From positions 17,294,316 through 17,358,315 of the forward strand of contig CP092882.1 of the NCBI GenBank assembly GCA_030710605.1: DNA of 64,000 nt. Direction: 5' to 3'. The position numbers and the translations under genes were made by a program. Below, in pieces: positions 31,511 through 42,799 of the stretch. Below the pieces are notes generated by a model that was not told the DNA's origin, searched no databases, and saw only the letters and a program-made list of their open reading frames with translations. The stretch comes from Cordylochernes scorpioides (Eukaryota > Arthropoda > Arachnida > Pseudoscorpiones > Chernetidae). How positions within the stretch are numbered: the stretch's first letter is position 1; every line of letters starts with the position of its first letter.

Positions 31511-31825
31511 ATATTAAACGTATATTCTGTTTGTATATTTGCCTCCTTTTTCAACACATCAATTAGAAATTTATTATTTTTTAATGCATTTTTTCATCGT
31601 TCGCAAAATTTTTGAGTAAAACTTATCAAACAACCAATACCAGAGATAGAAAAGATGCCTTTTGAGAACTATTATTTTAAAATATTTCTCATAGAGGTTC
31701 ATAATATAAATAATGTTTATAAATTCACTTTTATAAATATATTCTATAAATTGATTTAAATTTCTTGGACATGAACAATACCACAGATTTCTGGAGATGA
31801 GTTTCTTTTCACTTTATTAACGTAG

Positions 31826-31862
31826 TCTCAAAGTTTTTCGGGTATATCTGCCCTTCTACAGG
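31826..31862 (-). ncRNA. Degenerate hammerhead-like motif
   Basis: The minus strand has CTGTAGA, GGGC, a short loop, ACCC, GAAA and AACTTTG. The CTGTAGA box departs from CUGANGA at A6. It abuts the TRIM insertion. Confidence 0.35.
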
Positions 31863-31869
31863 AGAATTA

Positions 31870-32553
31870 TGTAACGAAGTATTTATTATTTTATTAACAA
31901 AGTATCATTTTTAGGTTTATATTTTTCCTACTCTGTAAACTTCCCTCATTCCTTATCTTTTGTGTATCACTCATAGTTTGTCCTTGCCTTAAATAAAACT
32001 GCTGTCTCATCCTGAAGTTTGTCTTCCCTAATTTTCCACGTGGCATTTTGGTGGAGATGCTGGGTAAGTTGGGGAAGACAAACTGAAGATCGCCGAGAAG
32101 AATTTGAAGCCATGGTTGCTGTGATCTACATTTTCAGAGACTGGCTCCAGGATTCCACCGCCGTGTCAAAGCCAAGACTTCCTTCCAAGATGACGATGTC
32201 CCTATAGACGATACGACAACAAAGGCGCTCTTCACGCCGCAATAAAATGGACGCAAGGGTACTAGGGGCAAAGTTCCAAGACTTCGATGGAATCCTTGGC
32301 AGAAGCACGTCAGATCCATGTCAGTAACTATCATAATTGCAAGCTGTGGGCCATAGCTCCCATAGAGAAGGAGCTATGTAACAAAGTATTTATTATTTTA
32401 TTAACAAAGTATCATTTTTAGGTTTATATTTTTTCCTACTCTGTAAACTTCCCTCATTCCTTATCCTTTGTTTTATCATTCATAGTTTGTTCTTGCCTTA
32501 AATAAATTAATGTCTCATAACTGAAGTTTGTCTTCCCAAATTTTCACGTGGCA
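31870..32553 (+). mobile_element. TRIM-type miniature LTR element, 684 bp
   Basis: Two LTRs of about 176 bp (31870-32045 and 32377-32553), each TGTAAC...GTGGCA, flank a 331-bp interior. A primer-binding-site candidate TGGTGGAGATGCTGGG begins 3 nt after the first LTR (32049). A purine-rich AGAGAAGGAG lies just before the second. A 62-codon frame (32019-32207) spans the junction but has no recognised domain. The flanks are ATTA and ATAT, so no clean target duplication is preserved. Confidence 0.7.
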
Positions 32554-33099
32554 ATATAAATAAACGAATAAAACTCCGCCTCACGCCAAACTATTACAAA
32601 AATCTTAAATATATTCTATACAAGATTGTAGTACGGATTCAAGTTTAAAACACAAAAGAATCCGTTAAATATATCTTCCAAATATTCCTTATATCTACAT
32701 GTTATAATTTGAAAATAAACATTTACAAAAAGAAAGATAGAGGGAGGGAGTTAACGTTTTGTTAATTTCTTTATGAGAATGATAGTTACTTAGAAATATT
32801 CAAATAGGAAAAAGATTAAGGCAAATAGTATCTTTTATTTGAGGTGTTGCAATTTTTGAGAAAAAAACCTGCTCTTCAACGGATAAATCCAAAAACAAAT
32901 GAAGATAGATGTTATCAGACATGGATAAGATGGATAAGCATATATAATCAGAATAAAGAAACTACCTTAGAGTGGGAGAATTCCGACCACACCAGTCTCC
33001 CCTGGACCCGTGGAATATTTGACCAAATTCTGGTCCAAGGTGACTAACGTGGCAACGGTATCTATTTTCCAATGAAGACCAAAACCGATATCTCCTTTG

Positions 33100-33525
33100 C
33101 AACTGCTGTGATAGAGATGCATGGAGACACCTAAGGCTCTTCATTGGACACAACAACAACAGAAAATTGACATGGATCCAGAACAGCAGCTTTACACACC
33201 CAAGATAATGGACATTGCGACTGCTGTAATAGAAATGCATGGAGACATCTAAGGCTCTTCATTGGACACGACAACAACAGAAAATTGACATGGATCCAGA
33301 ACAGCAGCTTTACACACCCAAGATAGTGGACATTGCGACTGCTCTGATAGAGATGCATGGAGACATCTAAGGCTCTTCATTGGACACGACAACAACATAA
33401 AATTGACATGGACCCAGAACATAAGCTTTACACACCCAAGATAGTGAAAATTGCGACTGCTGTAATAGAGATGTATGGAGACATCTAAGGCTCTTTATTG
33501 GACACGACAACAACAACAAAGAAAC
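33100..33525. repeat. Tandem repeat, period 118 bp, about 3.5 copies
   Basis: The landmark AGAAAATTGACATGG starts at 33161, 33279 and, with one change, 33397. Each unit has CAGCTTTACACACCCAAGAT, GATGCATGGAGACATC and an ACAACAACA tract. Short minus frames through it repeat the same peptide and are not called. Confidence 0.85.
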
Positions 33526-33529
33526 TACG

Positions 33530-34195
33530 ACAATTTTTTATTAATCGAATAATATCTTATATATATATAGACGTTTTTATGTTTTCAAAATATATATAAA
33601 ATGTATTTCCAATCTTATATATAAATGTCGAATATTTATTTTATTTTCGTTAAATTCACCAGAAGATGATAAATATTTTAGAAACCTTTCAAAATGATGA
33701 TGTCATTTGGTTCCTCTCTCTCTCTCCATTTTATTTCTTCAAATTTATTTTTTTATGAGCGTGTGTGTCCATAAAAATTGTCTCTTTTCAAATAAATCTA
33801 AAATTTTAAGTGGATCGTTTGATTTAAAATGTGTGCTATTTATTTAATGGAACCACAAACTATATATATATATTATAAAAGAGCAACTGAAAATTCAAAG
33901 GCAATTTTCTATAAAATATATATATGTCATAATTTGTATAGTTAATGACAAGAGATATAATTTATTTTCGTCAAAATAAGTATGTAAATATGTTACGCTT
34001 GTGTTAAAATGTAAATATGTAAATTCATCCATGTATAAAAGCTGGACAAAAAATAAAGGTGGCAGACATCGCGGGTGCGCTGTTCCCTAGGCATAACGGC
34101 TGCGCCTCTTCATTTAGCTACGACATATATATATTATTTTAAACCTATAAAATACATTAAATTACTTTAAAGATAGATATAAGTTATGAAAATGA
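33530..34195. other. AT-rich, no recognisable gene
   Basis: 34060-34120 is a GC-richer patch (ATCGCGGGTGCGCTG, GGCTGCGCC) of unknown origin. Confidence 0.35.
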
Positions 34196-34199
34196 GCAG

Positions 34200-34345
34200 T
34201 AATCATTAACCTATATTAATCGTTTATTTTTAATTATTCCAGTATTGATCAAATACCGTTTCTTGATTAATCCAAGAAAAGCTAACCACGTACGCGTTTC
34301 GGGCTGTTGGCCCTCATCAGTGTGGTGCAAGCTGTACCTCAACGA
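34200..34345 (-). mobile_element. Family 1 hammerhead element, truncated 3' end
   Basis: From GGTACAGCTTGCACC at its 5' side it includes the ribozyme and TAATTAAAAATAAACG, but lacks the GATAGATGGCGC and GGAGATGCC 3' part. Confidence 0.65.
34285..34326 (-). ncRNA. Hammerhead ribozyme, family 1, GTA variant
   Basis: All core boxes are present (CTGATGA 34320-34314; stem II GGGC/GCCC; GAAA). The triplet is GTA rather than GTC. Stem I ends in an A opposite C next to the cleavage site, so five of six pairs remain. Cleavage is possible but probably weaker than at 904-945. Confidence 0.78.
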
Positions 34346-34414
34346 CCAAATATATATATATATACTCGTACATATTGATAATAGAGCAATCCATAAATAA
34401 ATCTTTAAATAATA

Positions 34415-34645
34415 AGGCATATATTGGATCAAAAAATCATTTATTTTACCAATATTTCAGTTAGTTGAACGCCAACCTTTGTCAAGGTATTTTAACATAT
34501 TTAATGTGTGTCAATAACAAGATGTGACGCTGTGTTTGTTGTTGACACACATTAATATGTTATAATACCTTGATAAAGGTTGGCGTTCGGCCAACTGAAA
34601 TATTGGTAAAATAAATGACTTTTTTGATCCAATATATGTCTTATT
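34415..34645. repeat. Fold-back, family 3
   Basis: Arms carry GCATATATTGGATCAAAA, ATTTTACCAATATTTCAG and GAACGCCAACCTTTGTC, mirrored as GATAAAGGTTGGCGTTC, CTGAAATATTGG and TTTGATCCAATATATG. The segment TTGATAAAGGTTGGC...GCCAACTGAAA resembles a degenerate hammerhead core. The 3' ends face outward. Confidence 0.75.
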
Positions 34646-34647
34646 AA

Positions 34648-34727
34648 ATTATAAAACTATTTTAGAGGCGTAATATTTTTTTATTTAAAAAAAAAGAATA
34701 TTACGCCTCTAAAATAGTTTTATAATT
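34648..34727. repeat. Hairpin of permuted-HHR element 3' tails
   Basis: ACTATTTTAGAGGCGTAATA is followed a few bases later by its inverse TATTACGCCTCTAAAATAGT. It leads into TTTGATAACAGATGGCGC, the 3' end of the permuted-HHR family. Confidence 0.7.
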
Positions 34728-34784
34728 TGATAACAGATGGCGCTCTAGTACATCGTAACATATGTCTTATTATTTAAATATATA

Positions 34785-35032
34785 TATACCTCTCTTTAGA
34801 TGGGCACCTCTCCCTTCAATTATACATCAGAACTATTCTCATCACCCTAGTAAAAGACTTTACTTGTGATGTTAAAGAATGAACCACAAACAACACCAGT
34901 TTTGGTGGTCAGACAACAACCTCTGTATACCTTATTATTTATATCGCCAATTATAAAGTTTTTACTAGATTGATGAGCAAAATGTATCTTTCTGATTCAT
35001 AATTAAAGGGAGAGGTGCCCTTTATATATATG
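34785..35032. repeat. Fold-back with short outer arms
   Basis: GGGCACCTCTCCCTTCAATT near 34800 is mirrored by AATTAAAGGGAGAGGTGCCC near 35010. The centre is unrelated to other fold-backs here. Confidence 0.65.
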
Positions 35033-35034
35033 TT

Positions 35035-35335
35035 ATATTAAAATATTATTTTATTCAAAATTACATTTCATAGATTCAAATACTCTGCTAGATCGACCGC
35101 CAGAGATCCCGCTTCCCCTATAAAAACTCATTGTTGTTGTTTCCCGATGGCCGGCTCAAATCTTTTGTACATTATGTAAATAAGTTTTTTTTTATTCTTA
35201 CGCCTTATGTCAGGCAGTACTTTTATCAAATTATGTTTTTATATATATTCCTTTATCTAAATTAAAGCAATCTCTGATCAAAACTATTTTATTATTATAC
35301 TTTCAAGATTTTAACCACGACTGTATTACCATAAC
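35035..35335 (-). repeat. Interspersed repeat A
   Basis: Inverse copy with GATCGACCGCCAGAGATCC, GATGGCCGGCTCAAATC and CCACGACTG. Confidence 0.65.
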
Positions 35336-35639
35336 ATAATCCACAAGCTAATCAAAATTCAACAGCAGAAATCTCATTTTTTAAATAACATATATATATA
35401 TGTGTGTACTATTATAACAGTATATAAAAAGGTCCTATATATCGAATTAAATTTAAAAATATATATATTTAAAAAATACTAGAGATTGTAAATACTAGAG
35501 AGAATTATCACAGATTTAATCATTTTTGTAAATATATTTATGATTATCTTTCTAACCTGGAAGGTTCAGGTTCCTAATATATCTTATTGTTACTTTTTTA
35601 AATTTATTTTTTCTTTGTATAATATGTTTATAACTGAGA

Positions 35640-35850
35640 AAAAAAAGGCATCTCCTTATCGTGCAACTTAAAGTTGCTGATGGCTTGCGCCATCTATCGG
35701 AATAAATATCAACTAATCGTTGATTTTTTATTATTCCAGTATTGGCCAAATACCCATTCTTGATTAATCAAGAAAAGCTAACCACGTACGCGTTTCGGGC
35801 TGTTGGCCCTTGTCAGCGTGGTGCAAGCTGTACCTCAACGACCAAAATAA
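35640..35850 (-). mobile_element. Family 1 hammerhead element, full length
   Basis: The most complete copy of the family. On the minus strand it has GGTCGTTGAGGTACAGC, the ribozyme region, CTTGATTAATCAAG, ATATTTATTCCGATAGATGG, GCAACTTTAAGTTGC and GGAGATGCCTTTTTTT. It is about 200 bp and non-coding. Confidence 0.75.
35781..35822 (-). pseudogene. Mutated hammerhead ribozyme, family 1
   Basis: Stem I is fully paired (ACCACG with CGTGGT) and stem II is intact. The core box reads CTGACAA, replacing the essential G8 by A. This should abolish cleavage. Confidence 0.75.
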
Positions 35851-35879
35851 ATTTTCTGTTTAAAAATGAAAATCGACGC

Positions 35880-36755
35880 AATTATCCCTAGACGGGATAT
35901 CGCGTTTTGTGTGTTGAAATAAAACATAAAATAATAAGTTTATAAAAAGCATTACATTTATAAATTTATACAAGACCGTTTATATAGAATAATATTTTAC
36001 TTGATTTTATAGATATTTTGTGTTTTGTAAAATATGGAAATGTATTTTATTGTTATTTCAGAAATAATTATAATATCATAGGCAAAAAATAACACAAATA
36101 ATAAATACTATTATATATGAATTCAATATTTTGGGGAAAATATTTATTCTGAAAACACGACATTACAGAAGCAAAAAATATGTTTACCTTAGTGCCAAAT
36201 CTATTTTGTTTTACCTTATATTTTCGAATATCACAGAAGAAATATTTTTCTTTCCCATTTCTGTGAAGATATATTTAATGGAAAATGTTTTTAAAGATAT
36301 TCACTAGAAAATAATATTTTATTCTACATAGAATTTTCTAAAAATATTTATAATTTCAGATAATATAAAATTCTATTTACATATTTTTGTTTATACGAGA
36401 TTTTTGTTGGCTTATATTGAAATTTTCATGTATTACAATCTTTTCATCAATAAACGTTTTATGGTTTTACCGAAAAAGTTGTAAAGTATTGTTGATATTT
36501 TAAAATTTTATAGTTTCAATAATAAATTAAAATATTATTCTCTTTTTTGTCATATAAATCCAGGTACGCTTTCTTTATTGATTCTATATTTAAAGGACCT
36601 CTAATTATATATAATATATATATATATAATTATAAAAATAAATAGTTGTATAGTTTTATAGTTAAGTATTCTATTAAAATTATCTTAATTATTTTGATTA
36701 TTTGTAGAATCACTGTTATATTTTTATTATATAGTTTTTACACTATATATATCCT
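35880..36755. other. AT-rich, no recognisable feature
   Basis: Includes a (TA)n tract at 36605-36630. No ORF with a product. Confidence 0.4.
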
Positions 36756-36759
36756 TATA

Positions 36760-39476
36760 TCTATAAAAATGAAATGCGAAATCGATGTTTGTTATCGCAT
36801 CACGCAAAATCTACTGACTCAATCATTATGGAATTTCGCATGTAGGTAGCTGAAGATTTCGTTTAACATATAGGCTATTCAAAAAACGAAAAGGTTTAAT
36901 GTGCTATTTTTAAAAAATGTTAAACCAAAATTCCTTAGTTCAAGCCTTTTACCGCTTGGCGGCGCACTGGTCGCGACGATAAATGAATTTGATTGGTTAA
37001 AATTTTACACGTTGTTTGTTTTTAATTTGTAATTTTGTAATTTTACCCGATTAATGTGTCTTTAAAAGGTAAGATTATTTTTATATATTTAAACTCTTTG
37101 AAAATAATTTTAATCGATCATTATCAAATAAATACGCCCCCGGAACCTGGGTTAATTAAAACTGTATTGTGAAATTTCGCACGTAGGGAGTTGAGGTTTT
37201 GTGGTTTAACATTTAGGCTAAAAGCACAAAAATTGCATTTCGAAAAACTTTCTTTTCCTTTTTAGAAGGTAGATTTTATTTAATCATTTAGTATTATTTT
37301 TTCAATTTAAATTCATTGGAATTATTATTTATTTCGCAGCTTATTCATATATTTTGCTTCGTTTAATTTTAATTAGTGTACATATAACGATCTACATTTT
37401 TAAAGATAAGTGTAATTTTTTATCTCATAAGGTATATTATTTTTTTTATTAAAGTTGTAAAAAGTATATTTATTGAAAAAAGTATGTTTTACAATATAAC
37501 TTGCTACATATATTTTACTATATGTTTGTTCCATGTAATATGTTTATGCTCTAATAGCATTTATATTGTAAGCAGCAGCTATGAATTTTCAGTAACTGCT
37601 TTATTTAAGGGTTGGCTATAGATATATATATATATATAGATATATATATATATGCAAATATACTCATTTATATAAATAAATATACAATCAGAGATCGATT
37701 GGTGCATAATTTTACGTTGTTTTTGTTTCTAGACTAAATTTATTCAAATCGAGATAGCTTTTTTTATGCTTTTAAAAGTAAGTATAATATATTTAACGTT
37801 TCATAATACTTTTCAAATTAAAGTCTTTGGAAACAATATTGCTTTTTTTCTATCCTACAGGTCAACAGTACACTGCAACATGCTATCATAACTCTGGCTT
37901 TTTGCATTGATATTTATTTATTGTGAAAGTACTGTTTGCTACCTTAAGCTCTGGAGAAATTATAATGTAGATCCATCCTGTGGAAATCACACCATAGTAA
38001 AAAAGAACGCATGTAGCTGGTAGCAAATTTTGTGCCCTTTGTGAAGCTAGCGTTCAAATTTAATTTTTTAGAAAGATATTTCTATGGTTGGCCTTATTTT
38101 CACTTGTCCTGACCCATATAGGGTTAATTAATAACTCATTTGACATTTTACCTTTATTTATGGTCTTGGCAATATATATGTAAAGCTTTTTAGGTAAAAA
38201 AGAATTGAGGTATATTTTGAAATATAGATAAAAATCACAAGGAAGCAAGACCAAATCCAAATAAATAAATTATGTGTGGTTTCAGTAACAGCATTGTTAC
38301 CATCTTCGGACAAAAGTACTGAATACATTCAGTAATTTTGTCTTTATAAGGTAGCAATGCTGTTATTGAAACATCACACATAATTCGTTTATTTTTTATT
38401 TGGTCTTGCTTTTTTGGTATTTTTAACATTGCCCTTGACTATTAGAAAATGATGCAAATTTCCTAATTATTTTATGCCATTTTAAAAAGTACATTCTTTT
38501 GTAAAAATATCTAATTTCCCACATTTTTCTAAAACTGCCAACAATAACCTACTAAAAAAATAATCCAAGTCTGGGTATTTCAGTATTGCAGATATATTAC
38601 ATTTTTAAAAGTTGCTTAACTATCGATGTACATGCCGGATTAGGTGCCCTTAAAAATGTTTAATCTGGCTGTTTCTTCTTGAGCTGCTGAGAGTGAAGTG
38701 GAGAAAGTGAACTTTTCCGGTTGCGAGGACCATTTCCCTTTATTCACACTAATCATTAGATTTTTTTTTTCATGCCATGCTTCTTCATTTTATGCCATTT
38801 TAAAAAGTACATTCTTTTGTAAAAATATCTAATTTCCCACATTTTTCTAAAACTGCCAACAATAACCTAATAAAAAAATAATCCAAGTCTGGGTATTTCA
38901 GTATTGCAGATATATTACATTTTTAAAAGTTGCTTAACTATCGATGTACATGCCGGATTAGGTGCCCTTAAAAATGTTTAATCTGGCTGTTTCTTCTTGA
39001 GCTGCTGAGAGTGAAGTGGAGAAAGTGAAATTTTCCGGTTGCGAGGACCATTTCCCTTTATTCACACTAATCATTAGATTTTTTTTTTTTCATTTTTTAG
39101 ATACCAAAGCCCAGTTTGGTTACTTGCACTCACTGGAGGGGTTTGACTTCTTCAAGAATCAGAGGCCATTGGGACAATTTTTTTTTTCAGAACAAATTCC
39201 CCAAAACTGGATTCGATGATCCCGGGTCGTGGTTTTTAAAAATCAACAGTTTAGACCACTCCTCCAAAAATGCACTCTATTCATTAGATGTGTTTGTGAA
39301 ATTGATCTTATATTTCAGATTCTTTTTACTAGAATTTTTAATTTTGATGTTTGCAGTTTATCTCCATTGTGCTGAAAGAAAATTCTTTACTTTAAGTTTT
39401 AAAACAGTTGGGGGCTCTATTCATTCAAGAGTCATCCCCCACTCGAACAATACCCGGGCGAAGCCGGGTCCATATA
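36760..39476 (+). mobile_element. Helitron, 3' end incomplete
   Basis: It starts TCTATAAAAATGAAATGCG after an A. The interior (37725-38460 and 38560-39470) is repeated, diverged, at 40835-41520 and 41580-42150 in the adjacent Helitron. A 305-bp internal tandem duplication lies at 38477-38780 and 38785-39085. The copy stops near GCCGGGTCCATATA, short of the hairpin and CTAG terminus seen at 42216. Confidence 0.6.
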
Positions 39477-39936
39477 TCTATATAGGCTCAATTTATTGAG
39501 CAGTTTTTTCAACCAAATTAGACTCTTTTTTTTAGGCCTTCTTCCATTGTCTTTTTTTTTGTTTGTTTGTTTTGCTGTCATTTGTTTAGGTAGTATTTAG
39601 ATTTATCTGCTTCATAATATGTAGCTGCTCATATATATCTATGTATGTTCTACTCATATTTATTGTGCATATTTTTTCTGCGATTTATACTTTTTTTTTA
39701 CGTCTTCTTCCATTTGCTTTTTTTTAATAAGTTGTTTTACGTTTTCACTGAGTTTTATGCATTTTTCCCCTCCTTTCATATTATTTCTATGCTTTTTTTT
39801 ATTTTGGCCTTAGTCATGAGTCGCGCTTATTTTAATACACTATTTTTGAATTTTTTTCTTCAATCTCAGTCCTTGATGTTTTACATTTTTCGGTTATCCT
39901 TATTTTTATTTTTACTAATGCTTTGTGTTTGTAGGT

Positions 39937-40160
39937 ATGCCAAGCCATAGGAGAAGCAATCTTTCTCAGCGTTCCAATAGCTCTAGGGTTCAGCATGCTT
40001 CAGGGTCAAACATTGCAAGTAGTTGGTGTGCATCTTGAGTCTCCCTGTTTCTCGCATGGGCAACTCTATGCCCTGGCTGGAAAGCCCTAAGAATTTATTT
40101 GTCTTTAGTTCTACTTTTAGCAAGACACGCATTATTGTTTATCAGGGGGTTTTGATATAG
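39937..40160 (+). pseudogene. Helitron RepHel remnant, ends fused
   Basis: A frame starting MPSHRRSNLSQRSNSSR resembles the basic N-terminus of Helitron proteins and stops at 40038. Overlapping it in another frame from 40016 is VGVHLESPCFSHGQLYAL, the C-terminal Pif1-type helicase motif (usually ...FSHGQLYVA.SR). After a frame change it runs on as PKNLFVF to a stop at 40160. Everything between the two ends of the protein, including the Rep HUH domain and the helicase core, is deleted. Confidence 0.65.
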
Positions 40161-41154
40161 ATTTTGACAATTTTGAAAGAGATTTCTTCGAATAATGATT
40201 TTGGGAAGCTTGACTTTTGTAACTACATAATTTGTGAATAATTTGTTATCATTATTGCTCTACTGTAGTTTCATCAATAAAGCTTTTTTTACTTTATTTT
40301 ATTTTAATTTTTTAACATTTAATTCATTTACATAACTCTATTCTTGAAAATTGTTTTTTATTTTTTTATGGTATCAACATTTCTGGTTCAATTAAGGTTT
40401 TTGTTAGCCTGCAACACACCTTATCATAGCTCATTGCATTTATCAGGATAACTTTGCTGTTTTGATTTTTACACCATTAGTATTTTCATGCCTCTATAAT
40501 ATTATATTTGTTTGCTGAATTTTATAGACAATTTGGTTTGGGTTATATACATTAAGAATTTGTAAAAATATAAAGTCAAAGTTTTACAACAAAAAAAACT
40601 TTTGGAGCACCATTTCTCTCCCATTTAATTTAATGATGCTTCATTTATGATTTTTAGAATTGCATTATTTTTATGCATATTATTTTTAAAATTTGTGTTA
40701 GCAAGACATGGAATATTGTTAAGTTAATGTAATATTAACATAAACTTTACCAACCCGTGAAGCGTTAGCTCCAGTCTTTTACCGCTGGGGGCAGCACTGT
40801 TAGAGCTCATAAATGCTTTCGATTGGTGCTTACTTTTACATGCTGTTTGTTTTTAGACTAAATTAATACACATCAAGTTAGCATTTTTTCATGCTTCAAA
40901 AGTTAAGATTATATTTTTAACGTTTCATAATACTTTTAAAATTAAAGCCGGAAATAATATTGCTTTTTCCCATCCTGCAGGTCTACATTACACTGCAACA
41001 GCTATCATAACTCTGGCTTTTGGCATTGATATTTATATAATGTGAAAGTACTGTTTGCTACCTTAAGCTCTGGAGAGATTATAATGTGTCTACAGATCCA
41101 TCATGTGGAAATCACACCATAGTGAAAATGCATTTAGCTGGTAGCAATGTATCA

Positions 41155-41245
41155 CATTTGTAGACATGTGGTGCGCTTACAGTAAAAGCAGTCGCTACCT
41201 ACCCACCATGGTTATCATGGCCTGTACCACGCGTACTAGGGATAA
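41155..41245 (+). repeat. SINE body fragment
   Basis: TGTAGACATGTGGTGCGC, TACAGTAAAAGCAGTCGC and CATGGCCTGTACCACG match the body of the 10146-10480 SINE, without the tRNA-like head. Confidence 0.65.
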
Positions 41246-42224
41246 TTAAAAAAAAAAAAGGAAGCAAGACCGAATACAAATAATTACATTATGTGTGGTT
41301 TCAGTTACATTTTGGCTATCTTCAGACAAAGGTACTGAATACATTCAGTAATTTTGTCTTTATATGGCAACAATGCTGTTACTGAAACATCACACATATA
41401 TATATTTTTTTTTATTTGGTCTTGCTTTTTTGGTATTTTTAAAATTGCCCTTGACTATTAGAAAATTATGCAAATTTCCTTTTTATTTTATATACCATTT
41501 TAAAAATTGTATTCTTTTGTTAAAATATCCAATTTCCCACACTTTTCTAAAACTGCAACAATAAATAATACAAAATTCTTCCGAGTTAAGGTAATTCGAT
41601 ATTGCAGAAATATATTACATTTATAAAAGTTGCTTAACTATTTAGATATGTAAATGCCGGATTAGGTGCCCTTTAAAATGTTTGCTCTGGCTGTTTCTTC
41701 TTGGACAGCCGAGAGTGAAGTGGACAAAGTGAAATTTTCAGGTTGTGCCGACCATTTTCCTTTATTCAAACTAATCATTAGCGCTTTTTTTTTTTTTTTT
41801 TTTTAAATAAAAGCCCAGTTTGGTTACTTGCACTCACTGGAGGGGTTGGACTTTTTCAAGATTCAGGGGCCATTGGGGCAATTTTTTTTTTTTCAGAACA
41901 AAGTGTCTAAATCTGCATTCAATGATCCCGGGTCATGGTTTTTAAAAATTAACAGTTTAGACCAACTCCTCCAAACAGCACTCTATTCATTAGATGTGTT
42001 TGTGAAATTGATCCTATATTTCAGATTTTTTCACACGCATTTTCGATATTGCTGTTTGCAATTTATCTCCATTTTGCTGAAAGAAAATTCATTACATTGA
42101 GTTTACAAACAGTTGGGTCCTCTATTCATTCATGAGTAAACCTCGCTCGAACACTACACAGGCGAAGCCGGGTCCAGTCGGGTAAAACCCGGGCGTTGCC
42201 CGGGCCACTCGGCTAGTATATATA

Positions 42225-42442
42225 TATAGATGGAAATTTTGCCGGGAGGAAATTGATCTAAAGAGACAAGGGTCGCCTCTCCCGTCAAAATAGACGTCTA
42301 AAACCAGACGCCATCTATTTTACTGTCGCCGCAACTTGTCACCGACCCGAGGCCGCTAGTTGCGGCGACGGTCAATAAATGGCGTCTGGTTTTAGACGTC
42401 TATTTTGACGGGAGAGGCGAACCTTGTCTCTTTAAATATATA
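42225..42442. repeat. Fold-back of family 2 3' ends
   Basis: Arms carry AAAGAGACAAGGGTCGCCTC, CGTCAAAATAGACGTC and AGACGCCATCTATT, mirrored by GGCGTCTGGTTTTAGACG, CTATTTTGACGGGAGAGGCG and CCTTGTCTCTTTA. The centre has GTTGCGGCGACGG. The family 2 ribozyme is not included. Confidence 0.8.
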
Positions 42443-42459
42443 TATATATATATATATAT

Positions 42460-42799
42460 TGTTGCACCAGGTTGCGGCTTGGCAGACTCTTCAGCCTGGA
42501 TTCTCTCCTGTGCTGGGTCCTGCATCTTACCAGAGCGTGTTTCAACCATCCTAGAAATTTATAAAAGGGAATAACGAGATAAGTCTTCTTTAAGTAGCCA
42601 CCAGAATCCTTTTTTTATTTTCTCACATCAAAGAGAGCAGTGAAGTCACAGTGTACCTAAATACAAATGATGATAAATTAATAATCTGTTTTAAATAAAT
42701 ATCATAGAATATTTTATATAAAAATAAATAAATATATAATTTAAATTTCAAATATATTAAAACTAATATAAGAAATACGCCATTAATCATTATGTAACA
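42460..42799 (-). repeat. 3' LTR of the Ty3/gypsy element
   Basis: 340 bp, co-linear with 47306-47645. The pol stop codon lies inside it (42783-42785). The purine-rich GGAGAGGGGGAAG (42800-42812, sense) sits immediately upstream as a polypurine tract. Confidence 0.93.

Larger units (their letters stand above)
39477..42216 (+). mobile_element. Helitron with RepHel remnant, 2.7 kb
   Basis: It begins TCTATATAGGCTC directly after the preceding Helitron. It ends in a GC hairpin (CCCGGGCGTTGCCCGGG), CCACTCGG and CTAG (42213-42216), followed by T. A helicase remnant in the same orientation lies at 39937-40160. Its 3' half is homologous to the preceding element, so the pair is a tandem array of related Helitrons. 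Confidence 0.7.

Noticed and set aside
39016-39499. Plus-strand frames in the Helitron with the peptide GYLHSLEGFDFFKNQ
   Set aside because: The same stretch recurs near 41820 with frame-disrupting differences, so it behaves as Helitron non-coding sequence rather than as a gene.
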